IMG/VR virus record: IMGVR_UViG_3300043219_000566
Span: 124,001 to 188,000 of that record
Strand: one strand, 5' to 3'
Origin: a virus
DNA: 64,000 nucleotides
A program made the translations under genes and the position numbers. Numbering within the stretch: position 1 is the first letter of the stretch; each line of letters begins with the position of its first letter. Shown here piece after piece: positions 41,690 to 50,506 of the stretch. The notes under the pieces are model-generated. The model saw only the letters and a list, made by a program, of their open reading frames with translations. It was not told the DNA's origin and searched no databases.

Positions 41690-42343
41690 TCAAATGCCGT
41701 ACGCTTTGTCGAGCCCGAAGGATCGCCACACGCCCCGAACAAACTGGGCCTGTTGCTCCGGATTCTCCGGATTGAACACTGCGCGCAGAGAACCACTCTG
41801 GCGCTGCGCCAGGTGCTTCTCCAGCAGCTCCACCTTAGCGATCGAGAGACCTTCGGAACCCAGTACCAGCCGCGCCGGGTCCCAGACCTCGACGACGTTC
41901 CTGATTGGCTGCGGCATGGACATGAACGCTTCCAGATACAAACCCCAGGACGCAATCAGCTTGCCCTCGCGTGCAGCTTGCACCGCGCATAAGTGCAGCA
42001 GCTTCCGCCCCTCAATGGCCCATAGCCGTAGCGGCGGCACATCGGCATCTCGGTAGTCGGCCAAACGGCCGCTAAGCGAGGTATACAGCTCAACGCCGGT
42101 ACCGTAACCAACTTGTTGACCATCCGCGTCGATCACGCAAGCCGCCTGCACGTCGCCAGCCAGCGGCATTTGAGCTGCCTGCTCCTGACGCAGCTTCCAG
42201 GCCACTTGTAGCCAGTTCTCGATGGTTTCCGGTTTGGTGTAGTTCTTGGGTACCTGGGGCTCGGTCACCAGATCTTTCCAGTTGCTGACCGGCACACACG
42301 TGAAGCCCAGAAACAAATCCTCGTAAAGATCCTTGTTATCCAC
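41690..42343 (-). CDS. Unknown 217-residue protein, GTG start
   Basis: Starts with GTG at 42343 behind GAGGAG. A soluble alpha/beta protein (MDNKDLYEDLFLGF) with beta strands in the middle (QAACVIDADGQQVGYGTGVE) and helices at the end (IAKVELLEKHLAQRQSGSLR; QQAQFVRGVWRSFGLDKAYG). It overlaps the RuvC-like gene's stop. No family recognised. Confidence 0.6.
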   Translation of the reverse strand: MDNKDLYEDLFLGFTCVPVSNWKDLVTEPQVPKNYTKPETIENWLQVAWKLRQEQAAQMPLAGDVQAACVIDADGQQVGYGTGVELYTSLSGRLADYRDADVPPLRLWAIEGRKLLHLCAVQAAREGKLIASWGLYLEAFMSMPQPIRNVVEVWDPARLVLGSEGLSIAKVELLEKHLAQRQSGSLRAVFNPENPEQQAQFVRGVWRSFGLDKAYGI

Positions 42344-42971
42344 TGGTCATCTCCTCTGCTACCGGCGCGCCAGGCGCGCCAACGCCGTGAATGAACACCC
42401 GGCGGCAGTACTCGGCAATGAGCAACGCCGCCGCTTTTTCCGCACTCTTCTGAAGTCGTAGATCTACGCTCGGAAACATCTTGCGAGCCTTAGACAGGTA
42501 AGCCGCGCGCAGCATCTTGGGATCGTCGTGCGCGATCCCCTGCAACATCACTGCCTGCCAAGCCTTGGGCTTGACCAGCTCGTAGCCGACCCCGCGGTCA
42601 GCTAGCGCTTGCTGCAACGCCCAGAACGAGCCACCGAAGGTAAAGGCCCCCGTGACCGAGTCGCGAGGCATAGATGCGACCGCTTCGACCATACCCAGCA
42701 CCTTGCCGGGCAGCGTCACGATACGATCGAACAGACTGGCAATCCCGTTGAAATCGAACTCGCGGTTGTAGCCCTGTACCCGAACGCTTTTCAGCTCGCC
42801 GGTCTTCTTGTCCTTGCGCTTCTTGTAGCGCGCAGCCTTCGGGCTCTCGTTGATCGGAAAGTCCTCGCAGACCAAAACCAAACGATCCCGGCGAATCGCG
42901 GCAACTGCGCCATGTAAGCCGGGATCGATGCCGAGAAAAACGAACTCTGTCTCATCAATTGGTGAACTCAT
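42336..42971 (-). CDS. RuvC-like Holliday junction resolvase
   Basis: A 211-residue RNase H-fold nuclease. The first strand carries FLGIDPGLHGA with catalytic Asp16; the second acidic site is Glu96 in MVEAVASMP; the C-terminal helix KSAEKAAALLIAEYCRR matches the last RuvC segment, where Glu178 replaces the usual HxxD pattern, as in some phage RuvC-like proteins. It probably cuts branched DNA to resolve recombination or replication intermediates before packaging. Start overlaps the previous stop (ATGA). Confidence 0.85.
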   Translation of the reverse strand: MSSPIDETEFVFLGIDPGLHGAVAAIRRDRLVLVCEDFPINESPKAARYKKRKDKKTGELKSVRVQGYNREFDFNGIASLFDRIVTLPGKVLGMVEAVASMPRDSVTGAFTFGGSFWALQQALADRGVGYELVKPKAWQAVMLQGIAHDDPKMLRAAYLSKARKMFPSVDLRLQKSAEKAAALLIAEYCRRVFIHGVGAPGAPVAEEMTSG

Positions 42972-43648
42972 GCTGCTAATTCCGCAAACCTTTCTCGCAT
43001 CTCCTTGTAGAGATAATGCGTCATCAGCGTATCCGCGGCCGCGTCGTGTGCAGCGCTGGTATCGATACTGTGCTTCTCCACCAACCCATACTCACGCACA
43101 GCGAACGCTAAATTCCACAACACGCCTCTGGCTCGAATGTCGCGTACCCGGCAGAAGAAATCCCAAACGGGCTCGTCATCGCGCGGTAACAGGCCCAGTC
43201 GATTGGCCTTGAACATCGCGCCGGTGTCGAACACACGCTCGCGGTCGAACTTGAACGGGAACCCTTCTTTCTGCATGTGGTATTCGACAAACGGGATATC
43301 GAAACCCGTTAAGTTGTGGCCCACCACGACTGCTTCCGGCAGCTGCATCGTTGTCTGCAGCAACTCCCGCAGCACGTGGTAAACCTTGGGGCGAGACACG
43401 CCGTGCTGGCGCACGTCAGCGGCTTTGACATAGCCATCGTTACCGTCGCGGATCTGCCGCTGCACGTACGAACCCTGCTCGTACATGCGCAGCTCGTCCT
43501 CGGGGCACGCTACAAAAATGCCGCCACGGCTAGTGACCTCGGCGCGTATGCACTGCAACCAGCCAAACTGCAGGATACAACCCTGAGCCGGTTGCAACGA
43601 AGTCGTCTCGATGTCCAGCACTAGATAACTATCTGATAGGTTCATGTC
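42968..43648 (-). CDS. DnaQ-like 3'-5' exonuclease
   Basis: A DEDDh-family exonuclease. Exo I is YLVLDIETTSL, Exo II is GHNLTGFDIPFVEY and Exo III is a C-terminal HDAAADTLMTHYLY with the catalytic His and Asp. The ATG at 43648 (MNLSDSYLVLD) has TGAGGA upstream and would give 226 residues; an ATG at 43738 with GGAG ten bases before it is an alternative and would add 30 residues. Likely roles are proofreading, repair or degradation of single strands. It lies next to the RuvC-like nuclease, which suggests a shared DNA-repair/recombination function. Confidence 0.85.
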   Translation of the reverse strand, partial: DMNLSDSYLVLDIETTSLQPAQGCILQFGWLQCIRAEVTSRGGIFVACPEDELRMYEQGSYVQRQIRDGNDGYVKAADVRQHGVSRPKVYHVLRELLQTTMQLPEAVVVGHNLTGFDIPFVEYHMQKEGFPFKFDRERVFDTGAMFKANRLGLLPRDDEPVWDFFCRVRDIRARGVLWNLAFAVREYGLVEKHSIDTSAAHDAAADTLMTHYLYKEMRERFAELAA

Positions 43649-43706
43649 TCGCGTCCTCAGAATTTGAGCGATTAGTTGCCACTGCCGTTCGTACGGCATT
43701 TCCCAA

Positions 43707-44216
43707 TCACCCACGTGAGTCGGACGCTTCTCCGTCATTACATGGTTGCTCCGCAAACGCTTCCAACATTGCCAAACACTCTTTCAGATCCTTCTGATTC
43801 GGGTCATGCTCGCCACGATGAAGAGTCTCGCCGTACTTGGAGCAGAACAACGTCGTGAACTGCTCCAGCGCGACAGCACCCACCAACGCGTAAACGCGAT
43901 GCGCGCAGAACCCGGACGTCTCGATTGCGCTTTGTAGATCCTCACCCCGCTTGATCACACAGACGATGATCTTGGCAAACATGCGCGCCGCGTTCCCGAG
44001 TTCCTCCTCGGTAATTCCCATGCGCTGCTTGATCGCTCGCCAAGACTCAGGCCAGTCCTCTTCCGGCTGGCTGAGAAGCTGGAAGACCTGCCGCAATAAC
44101 CCCGGGTAAACAACGGTGATATCGCGGTTAGGAGACCACCATCGGCCATCGCCGCTACGCTGATCGCGTATCTGCAATAACCCGCGCTTCTGCTGTTGCT
44201 TCGAGCGGCTACCCAT
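43707..44216 (-). CDS. Unknown helical protein
   Basis: A 169-residue helical protein (MGSRSKQQQKRGL) with a basic N-terminus, a helix with AIKQRMGITEEELGNAARMF and a Cys/Tyr-containing middle (SGFCAHRVYALVGAVALEQF). Resemblance to a small DNA-binding protein is possible but weak. No family recognised. Confidence 0.6.
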   Translation of the reverse strand: MGSRSKQQQKRGLLQIRDQRSGDGRWWSPNRDITVVYPGLLRQVFQLLSQPEEDWPESWRAIKQRMGITEEELGNAARMFAKIIVCVIKRGEDLQSAIETSGFCAHRVYALVGAVALEQFTTLFCSKYGETLHRGEHDPNQKDLKECLAMLEAFAEQPCNDGEASDSRG

Positions 44217-44226
44217 GAATTGCCTC

Positions 44227-45120
44227 CTACTGCAGCGACACCTTCACGCTCGGAGGGCGTCTCCGACAGTCGGCACACTCGCGCCCGTCGTGATAGGTCT
44301 CTTTACCGCACACCGCACAGGAGACTAGCTTTAACGTCTGCGGCCTGCAAGCGCGCTTGGGCTCCGGGCACGCATCTGCCAGATCGGTGGCATCCGCACC
44401 CAGAGTGCAATTGTGGCAAGACCAGCCGCAACCCACCGGACACAGCTTGACCCGCAGCTCCATCAAATTGCGGTTGTACCCGCCAAACTGGCCGAGCTTG
44501 ACTCGATCGAACGTGATCGCGTTGGTCTCGTACTTCGAGTTAGTCAGCGTAGCTACGAAACGCATGCCGACCAGCTGCGTGCGGTGCCCGGCATAGCGCC
44601 GCCGCGCGCGGTAGTTACCGATACCCAGCTCACGCGCTAACACCCACAGAAAATTGTTCGGAAACCAGCGCAAGAACTGAAACGGGCAATACTCGCCGTC
44701 GATGACCTTGAAGGTCAGCGTCGTACCGACTCGCGGGTGCGCCCCCCGGCTCCAACCAACCTTGGCATGCACGATCTGCAGCGGTGCGATCACCGCCTGA
44801 AATACGCCCCGCATGGGTGTAAGAGCGATACCAGCCTTGAGATGTTCGTAATTTGCCGCCAGCCGCCAGCAAACGAACTCGATCTCCTTTTGATCCAGCT
44901 CACCGCCGTGCAACGCCGCCATCGAAGAATGAATCACACGGAGATCGAGATCGCCGCCCAGCGATCTAGCTGCTTGCTCTGCCAGCTCGAACTGCTGGGC
45001 GATGTCTTTGCTCAGATCAACTGTAACCCAGGAATTGACCAGCCCGGACTCGCCGGGACCTGCGAACGCCAGACGCTTCGCCCGACGTTCGGTGACGTGG
45101 GGGCGAAACTCCGCGCCCAT
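44227..45120 (-). CDS. Unknown protein with cysteine-rich zinc-binding C-terminus
   Basis: A 297-residue protein from the ATG at 45120 (MGAEFRPHVTER), which has AAGGAG six bases upstream; an earlier ATG at 45162 is less likely. Residues about 1-230 are a folded alpha/beta domain of unknown family. The last 65 residues carry at least eleven Cys in CxxC and CxxxC knuckles (CPVGCGWSCHNC; CAVCG; CADC), probably two or three zinc sites. It may bind nucleic acid or a partner protein. It lies just downstream of the ribonucleotide reductase. Confidence 0.6.
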   Translation of the reverse strand: MGAEFRPHVTERRAKRLAFAGPGESGLVNSWVTVDLSKDIAQQFELAEQAARSLGGDLDLRVIHSSMAALHGGELDQKEIEFVCWRLAANYEHLKAGIALTPMRGVFQAVIAPLQIVHAKVGWSRGAHPRVGTTLTFKVIDGEYCPFQFLRWFPNNFLWVLARELGIGNYRARRRYAGHRTQLVGMRFVATLTNSKYETNAITFDRVKLGQFGGYNRNLMELRVKLCPVGCGWSCHNCTLGADATDLADACPEPKRACRPQTLKLVSCAVCGKETYHDGRECADCRRRPPSVKVSLQ

Positions 45121-45215
45121 CACGATCTCCTTTTTCGTCGGGATGAATGTACCGACCGGCACGGTCCGCGGACGTCACTGGCGCTTGTTCGCACAGGCTC
45201 CGGCAGGGTCGTCAG

Positions 45216-48200
45216 CTAACCACACGCGCCTTCGCCACAGACAGAGCACTTCTGACAACCTTCGGCCCATACCAGCTCTCCCAGACAATCGAGTGTCTGA
45301 CAAGGCACCCGATACGTGCCGGTCATCGCCATAGCGCTATTCACGCGATCCAAAAAAGCCTGAGAGCGCTCGACCCCGTGTCCGTTGCCGCCAGAGACCT
45401 GCGCCGCAGCTACAACAGAAGAAGCGACAGGCTCGGGCCGCTTGTTCGGACCAGGGCGCACATCGGGCAGCTGGGTCAGAAAACCGTCGTCGTCGCGGAA
45501 AGCCTGGGTCTTAGCGAAATAGCTCAACAGCGCCATAGCCAGCTCGTTGGGTGGGCTAGTAGCCTTGTTGCTGCTGCCGTTACGAGAGGGGTGGTTGCCC
45601 AGCACGTGACTACGCATCTGCTCGATAACCAATTCCAGGCTACCGTCCAAGCGCAAGATCAAACTAGCTAAGCGCCCAAAGACCTCGATCATCGGGTGTA
45701 CGCCGTCGCCGGACCGCCCCAGGTTGAAGAACAGCTCTCGCTCGCGATAGCGCCCATCCGGGGTCAGCTCCAGCGAGATCTGCATGTGCAGATTACCGTA
45801 AGCGCTGTGGTAACGCGTGCGTGTCGCGTGCATGAACTCCGGGATCTCGACCGGAACACGGAAGTGCGGAACATCCGGTACGACCAGGACCTCGTCTTGC
45901 TCGCTGGATTTACTCAACGCCATCGGCTGATTCGCTCGACAGCCGTTTCGGTACACCGTCACGCCCTTGCAACGACTCGCGTAAGCCAGAATGTACGCCT
46001 CGCGCACGCTGCTCTCAGTAGCTTCGTGCGGCATGTTGATCGTCTTGCTGATCGAACTCGTCGTATGTCGCTGAAACGCGGCCTGCATCCGCACGTGCCA
46101 CTCCGGGCTCACATCGCGCGCCGTACGGAAAATCTCCTTCATCGGAGCGGGTACCTTCTTGGCATCCTGCAACGTGCCGTTGTCGAACATGTGCTGCTGT
46201 AGCTCCGGGCTATCGAACTGCTGTTGCTGCGCCAACTCAGCGAAATCGGGATGGCACTCCATCATCGTCTCGCCCCCGAGTATCTGGCGCTGGAACACGA
46301 AGCTGAACAACGGCTCGATGCCGCAGCTAGCGTTGGCGATGATGCTGATCGTGCCGGTCGGGGCCACGCTGGTCACGCAGGCATTACGCAGCGGGCGATC
46401 GAGACGCGCAGCCCAACGACTTTGCTCGTAGTTCTCGAACGCACCCCGTTCCTCTGCTAGACCCTGGCTAGCGCTAATCGCATTGTCGTTGACGAACTTC
46501 ATAAAGCGTTCGCCCCACCGCAAGCCCCCCTCCGAGTCGTAACGCACCCCCAGCCGAATCAACGCATCGGCAAAGCCCATGACGCCCAAGCCGATTTTGC
46601 GATTGGTGTGGCAAATCCGCTCGATGTTCTCAGTGGGGTAGCGATTCACCGATACCACGTTGTCAAGAAGCCGCGTAGAAGTGCAGATGTCATCCTGCAG
46701 CCGGTCCCAGTCCACCAGATCATCACGCTCGTCCGCGCTAAGACTATCCGGGTTACAGGCATCGGGATGCTCGATGTAAAACGGACGCACGTAGCGCCCT
46801 AAGTTGAGCGAGCCCAAGTTACAGGACTCGTTCGGCATCAGCGGCTGTTCCCCGCAGTTACACGACACCACGCCCGACCACAAGCCCGCAGCAGAATCGC
46901 CGCGGTATTCCGGGTCAACGATCACGTAAGTATGCACATCATCGACGGTCCCGTTGTACACGGCAGCACGCCCAGCTGATCGAATCGCAACCACCTTGTG
47001 GTTGTCTCCGTAATAGCGCCTTACACCATCAGCAATCTTGGCATGCACCTCGGCCGCAGCAGTCTTCCAGCCGTGGCGTCCAAACCCGCCTGCCTCGCGC
47101 TCCGGGTAATGACGGCTATTATGTTCTTCCGGCGTCATAACCCGCAGGTTCTCGGGGCGATTGTTGTCCGGGTTTCTATCGATATGGTCGGTTACAAGGC
47201 CCTCGGGTATTTCTACGCCGAAGCAATCCAGCGCCATGCGATGGACCCACTGATGCGCGCAGCGATTAGCCACCCACGCGTGAGCACGCTGGTGGCCGTC
47301 GCGATGCCGCGAGACTGCGTAAGCCCGAACTGACTGCCCGATCCGCAGGTCTTGCGCCGTGATCTTATTGCCACGAAACGTCCGAAAGTTGTGGCCCGCC
47401 GTACAGCGAACTTTGAGCCCGCTGTCGAACTCGACCTCGATGATGTCTGCGGCGTGCTCTGTTCGCCGAATATCACGCATCATGCGGATTACAGGCAGCT
47501 TAGTATCGGAGTCCCACGCATGAACCAACGTGCTCCCGACGCCGGATTCGACCAGCTCCTCAAATGAACGCGGGCCGTCAATAGTCAAGATCTGCGTATC
47601 GCCAGTTACGCATGGATTAGTAGCTTGGATCAACCCCGCCGCAGGCGTAGCTTCCGACTCCCGGATACGGTCGATGAAGAACAACCCCGGTTCACCGGTC
47701 TGCCAGGCATTCTTGACGATCAAGTCCATCACATCGCCAACCGTCAGATATTGATCCTGCTCTCCAGCGACAATTGCCTGGCCCGTCAGCGTCAGATCCT
47801 GAATGCCGTAGCAAATATCCATCTCCCGCGGCTGCCCGTCGCTGGCAACTCCCGCCTGCACCGCTTTACGGCACCGCTCAACGATCTCTTTGGGTATAAG
47901 CCAGCCGTCCCCCTCGCGATCCGGCCAAGTCACGATGAAAGGCGCTCCCGGACGCTTGGTAACGAGTTCCATGAACTCGTCGTCGACCTTCACGCTGATG
48001 TTGTAGTTCTCGAACTGGCGCAAGTCCTGCTTAGCGAACAGGAACTTGATGATATCGGGATGGTTGACCCGCATCATCGCCATGTTGGCTCCCCGGCGGA
48101 AACTGCCCTGCTGGATCGCCGACGTAGCCTCGCTGAACACGCGCCAGAACGCAATCGGGCCGCTGGACTGCCCGCCGCTCGAACTGACGAACGCCCCACA

Positions 48201-48608
48201 GGGGCGTAATTCGTCGAAAGCAAAACCGGTGCCACCCCCGGCCTTCTGGATGATGGCCGTGTCCTTGATCGCCTGAAAAATGCCACGAGTATCGTCTGGC
48301 ACCGGCAGCACGAAGCACGCGCTCAACAACCCCATCCGTCTGCCGCTGTTCATCAGCGTTGGACTATTGGGCATGAAGCGGCCGGAGCGCATCAGTTCGT
48401 AGAACCGCCCGCTCCACTCGTCACGCTGCGCCTCGTCCTCGCATCCAGCGACGTGGTCAGCCACGCGCTTGAACATCTCGTCGGGCGTTTCCGTGATCTC
48501 CCGTTCGTTCCGTATGAGATAGCGATTACGCAGAACTCGAACTGCGTTTTCAGTGAGAACTGGAACTTCGGGAACAATAGCCGACGCGGTACGTGACAAT
48601 GTTGACAC
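45216..48608 (-). CDS. nrdJ: Class II (adenosylcobalamin-type) ribonucleotide reductase with intein
   Basis: Reduces ribonucleotides to deoxyribonucleotides. I start it at GTG 48608 (SD AAGGAGT), giving 1130 residues; of these 252 are an intein (see separate entry). Landmarks: SPTLMNSGRR, LSACFVLPV with a catalytic Cys, GGGTGFAFDELRP, ATNP/CGEQPLMPNESCNLGS once the intein is removed, VAPTGTISIIANASCGIEPL, and a C-terminal GELVWAEGCQKCSVCGEG with redox/zinc Cys. No small-subunit gene is nearby, as expected for class II. Two 11-base direct repeats and a promoter at 49012-49040 lie upstream. Confidence 0.93.
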   Translation of the reverse strand: MSTLSRTASAIVPEVPVLTENAVRVLRNRYLIRNEREITETPDEMFKRVADHVAGCEDEAQRDEWSGRFYELMRSGRFMPNSPTLMNSGRRMGLLSACFVLPVPDDTRGIFQAIKDTAIIQKAGGGTGFAFDELRPCGAFVSSSGGQSSGPIAFWRVFSEATSAIQQGSFRRGANMAMMRVNHPDIIKFLFAKQDLRQFENYNISVKVDDEFMELVTKRPGAPFIVTWPDREGDGWLIPKEIVERCRKAVQAGVASDGQPREMDICYGIQDLTLTGQAIVAGEQDQYLTVGDVMDLIVKNAWQTGEPGLFFIDRIRESEATPAAGLIQATNPCVTGDTQILTIDGPRSFEELVESGVGSTLVHAWDSDTKLPVIRMMRDIRRTEHAADIIEVEFDSGLKVRCTAGHNFRTFRGNKITAQDLRIGQSVRAYAVSRHRDGHQRAHAWVANRCAHQWVHRMALDCFGVEIPEGLVTDHIDRNPDNNRPENLRVMTPEEHNSRHYPEREAGGFGRHGWKTAAAEVHAKIADGVRRYYGDNHKVVAIRSAGRAAVYNGTVDDVHTYVIVDPEYRGDSAAGLWSGVVSCNCGEQPLMPNESCNLGSLNLGRYVRPFYIEHPDACNPDSLSADERDDLVDWDRLQDDICTSTRLLDNVVSVNRYPTENIERICHTNRKIGLGVMGFADALIRLGVRYDSEGGLRWGERFMKFVNDNAISASQGLAEERGAFENYEQSRWAARLDRPLRNACVTSVAPTGTISIIANASCGIEPLFSFVFQRQILGGETMMECHPDFAELAQQQQFDSPELQQHMFDNGTLQDAKKVPAPMKEIFRTARDVSPEWHVRMQAAFQRHTTSSISKTINMPHEATESSVREAYILAYASRCKGVTVYRNGCRANQPMALSKSSEQDEVLVVPDVPHFRVPVEIPEFMHATRTRYHSAYGNLHMQISLELTPDGRYRERELFFNLGRSGDGVHPMIEVFGRLASLILRLDGSLELVIEQMRSHVLGNHPSRNGSSNKATSPPNELAMALLSYFAKTQAFRDDDGFLTQLPDVRPGPNKRPEPVASSVVAAAQVSGGNGHGVERSQAFLDRVNSAMAMTGTYRVPCQTLDCLGELVWAEGCQKCSVCGEGACG
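46857..47612 (-). other. Intein with HNH homing endonuclease in ribonucleotide reductase
   Basis: A 252-residue in-frame insertion interrupts the conserved NP|CGEQPL site of the reductase, residues 333-584. It begins with Cys in CVTGDTQILTIDG (block A), has a TAGHNFRT block B, an HNH-type endonuclease (TDHIDRNPDNNRPENLRV plus HNSRHYPE) and a block F (GTVDDVHTYVIVD). The final residues are SCN followed by the extein Cys, so the penultimate residue is Cys, not the usual His. It should splice out to restore the enzyme and may home to empty alleles. Confidence 0.92.
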
Positions 48609-48618
48609 AACCCACTCC

Positions 48619-48643
48619 TTCGACGCTATGGGTTCGACGCTAT
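48619..48643 (-). repeat. Two 11-base direct repeats before the reductase start
   Basis: TTCGACGCTAT (plus strand) occurs at 48619-48629 and 48633-48643, spaced 14 bases centre to centre, overlapping the reductase SD. It could be an operator, but two copies can arise by chance. Confidence 0.45.
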
Positions 48644-48924
48644 TAGCGACCGTACATAAGGTGTACGGCGTCACTCTTGCTGGCAGTCATTAGGTAGTAG
48701 CAAACTGAGATAAACCGACCGATCCCCGGTAACTCTGTACTGGCATGCACTGTTGCGGGCTGAAAAACGATATGCTCGGCGCGCTCCATCCACCGCTGCA
48801 TCTGGGGCACAACTGGCTCGGTGAGCATGACGTCGGTCTGCTCGTCGATCAACGACCCCTGCACCGGTTTACGCACTCTGCATTCGTTGAATTCCTGAAG
48901 ACGCAACCTGGGGAAAACAAACAT
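48643..48924 (-). CDS. Small unknown protein upstream of the reductase
   Basis: A 93-residue protein (MFVFPRLRLQEFNE). GGAG occurs a short distance before the ATG. The C-terminal half (GIGRFISVCYYLMTASKSDA) is mildly hydrophobic. No family recognised; it could be a non-coding stretch of the leader that happens to be open. It lies directly after the promoter at 49012-49040. Confidence 0.45.
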   Translation of the reverse strand: MFVFPRLRLQEFNECRVRKPVQGSLIDEQTDVMLTEPVVPQMQRWMERAEHIVFQPATVHASTELPGIGRFISVCYYLMTASKSDAVHLMYGR

Positions 48925-49011
48925 TTGCTCCGCTCCACACTAGCACACACCAGCGACCGTTCTTTAGTCGACACTGCTCAAATGCGCCCAGATAGACGAC
49001 GCGCACCAAGC

Positions 49012-49040
49012 AGTATACTCGACCAGGCAAGCCCGTCCAA
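49012..49040 (-). promoter_or_regulatory. Strong sigma70-like promoter
   Basis: Minus strand: -35 TTGGAC (49040-49035), a 17-base spacer, -10 TATACT (49017-49012). It reads into the small gene at 48924 and the ribonucleotide reductase. It lies in the largest intergenic space of the window (48925-49122), just past the stop of 49123-49731; nothing else was recognised there. Confidence 0.7.
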
Positions 49041-49122
49041 TCGAGCCAGTCAAGCGCACACACCCCTCCGGTTCCCGCTCCCCGCACAGTTCCAGCCGCC
49101 ACCACCAACCGCCGGAAGCGCG

Positions 49123-49731
49123 CTACTGCAGCTGCCTATACGGAGCAGCCAAGATACGAGAAACCGGAGGGGCGATTTCAACTTGGAAATCGTTCAGCCT
49201 GAATCTCTCGATCCACGCCGAATTACACTTCCCGCAACGCGCGGTGCAACGCGCCAAGTAGCGCGCTACGATTTTGGTCGTCAAGTGCACCGGGCTACCG
49301 TCCTCCAGCCCACACAACGGGCAGGTAAGCTGCGGAATCGCATCGAACTTGAACAACTGCTTCCAAAGCTGCGGTTTCCAGCGCCGGGACGGAGCTGGAG
49401 GATCGATCGATTGATGATCGCCAGATGGAGACAACGCCTCCATAGAGATGACCTGATGCAGACGCCAGTTGAGTTTCACATCCGAACCGCGGCAACCAAG
49501 TTCGACCTCGTGTCGAATAAAAACCTCGGTGATCTCTCCGCCACAAGAAGCACAACGCACTCGCATCAGCACCGCGTTGGACAACTCTTTGCAGCGCTCA
49601 GGCGGCAGCAGCAGCATGAGCGCTGCCTCACAAAATGGACAGAAACGCTCCTCGCTTTCGAGATAACGAGCGCGGGTCTCCAAGTCGACCGCCGCGTTGA
49701 TGTCGAGTTTATCGACCGCGGACAAGATCAT
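49123..49731 (-). CDS. Zinc-ribbon protein, unknown function
   Basis: A 202-residue protein from the ATG at 49731, which overlaps the upstream stop (ATGA). It has three Cys pairs: CPFC near residue 32, CASC near residue 59 and CPLC/CGKC towards the end (PLCGLEDGS ... CGKCNSAW). Two zinc ribbons are likely. An Arg/Trp-rich linker separates them. Adjacent small zinc proteins suggest a nucleic-acid-binding set. Palindrome copies lie inside it (49258) and, imperfectly, at its stop. Confidence 0.6.
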   Translation of the reverse strand: MILSAVDKLDINAAVDLETRARYLESEERFCPFCEAALMLLLPPERCKELSNAVLMRVRCASCGGEITEVFIRHEVELGCRGSDVKLNWRLHQVISMEALSPSGDHQSIDPPAPSRRWKPQLWKQLFKFDAIPQLTCPLCGLEDGSPVHLTTKIVARYLARCTARCGKCNSAWIERFRLNDFQVEIAPPVSRILAAPYRQLQ

Positions 49732-50168
49732 GACCAAAGCCCCCGCGGATGCGTCTTCAGCACCCGCAAATTGGCCTTGCTGGGACGTACGCCCGCATAA
49801 CGTCTTCTGCGCTTGTTCCGTACCCGGCGGATCTTGCGGGGATCACCGGCGCGGCGAGCCACTTGCCCAGAGACGCTGCCTTCCTGAATCACCACAACAT
49901 CGACCAGCTTCATCATGTCGTGCCAAATAGCGCCGCAAGTCAAACACTCGTGCTCGATGTAGATCGCGCGATTGTGGAAATCTTCGTGATCAAGGTGAAC
50001 TTGGCGACCGTCCAGGTAGACCCCCGGACGCCGCTTCCCGACTTGCTCGTCAATCAGCTCTGTACGCGGGAAATCCAAAACACGCTGACCGATCCGCCCG
50101 CAGTAGGGACAATGATCAGGACGCGACAGGTACAGAGCTTTGGCCGCGTTCATCTGCATTCGATCCAT
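49728..50168 (-). CDS. Zinc-ribbon protein with basic C-terminus
   Basis: A 146-residue protein (MDRMQMNAAKAL) with GGAGT before the ATG. CPYC and CLTC (about 57 residues apart) form a probable zinc site, and an Arg/Lys-rich segment (RKIRRVRNKRRRRYAGVRP) follows, suggesting nucleic-acid binding. It overlaps the upstream gene by 53 bases. Function unknown. Confidence 0.6.
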   Translation of the reverse strand: MDRMQMNAAKALYLSRPDHCPYCGRIGQRVLDFPRTELIDEQVGKRRPGVYLDGRQVHLDHEDFHNRAIYIEHECLTCGAIWHDMMKLVDVVVIQEGSVSGQVARRAGDPRKIRRVRNKRRRRYAGVRPSKANLRVLKTHPRGLWS

Positions 50169-50463
50169 GCGTAGACTCCGTAGACTCTGTGCTCCTTCCT
50201 CGCTGTGCCGCTAGCTCCTTGTTGTAGGAGCCAAGCGCGACGCGTAGCTCAGGATAAAGCCACGTGTCGTACTGGGAAGACCGTTGCGAAGGTCCAAACG
50301 CCTCCGTAGCTACAACCGCAGCTTTGTCAGCAAGACGCTTCGCCTGGTCGAGATCGTCCGTGAGTTCCTTCACCCTCTGACGCAATGCGACCCGGTCCTC
50401 CTCGTCGATTTCGCCTAACGTTGGTTGTCCAGGCGGAGGACCAAATCCGTCGTTCGTACTCAT
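50116..50463 (-). CDS. Unknown acidic helical protein
   Basis: A 115-residue protein (MSTNDGFGPPPGQP) with GAGGAG before the ATG. A heptad-like helix (VALRQRVKELTDDLDQAKRL) suggests a short coiled coil. The C-terminus is disordered. It lies directly after ThyX. No family recognised. Confidence 0.55.
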   Translation of the reverse strand: MSTNDGFGPPPGQPTLGEIDEEDRVALRQRVKELTDDLDQAKRLADKAAVVATEAFGPSQRSSQYDTWLYPELRVALGSYNKELAAQRGRSTESTESTHGSNADERGQSSVPVAS

Positions 50464-50494
50464 CAGTCTCTCCTCGTTTTAGAAACCAAAAATC

Positions 50495-50506
50495 GTAGCG
50501 CGCTAC
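50495..50506 (-). repeat. Palindrome GTAGCGCGCTAC at ThyX stop
   Basis: A perfect copy in which TAG is the ThyX stop codon. It is followed on the minus strand by GATTTTTGG. Same layout as at 20907 and 35813, but no good -10 box was found after it. Confidence 0.7.

Noticed and set aside
48869-49108. Minus-strand 79-codon frame overlapping the promoter region.
   Set aside because: It overlaps the sigma70-like promoter and the 48643-48924 frame, has no SD and is of odd composition.
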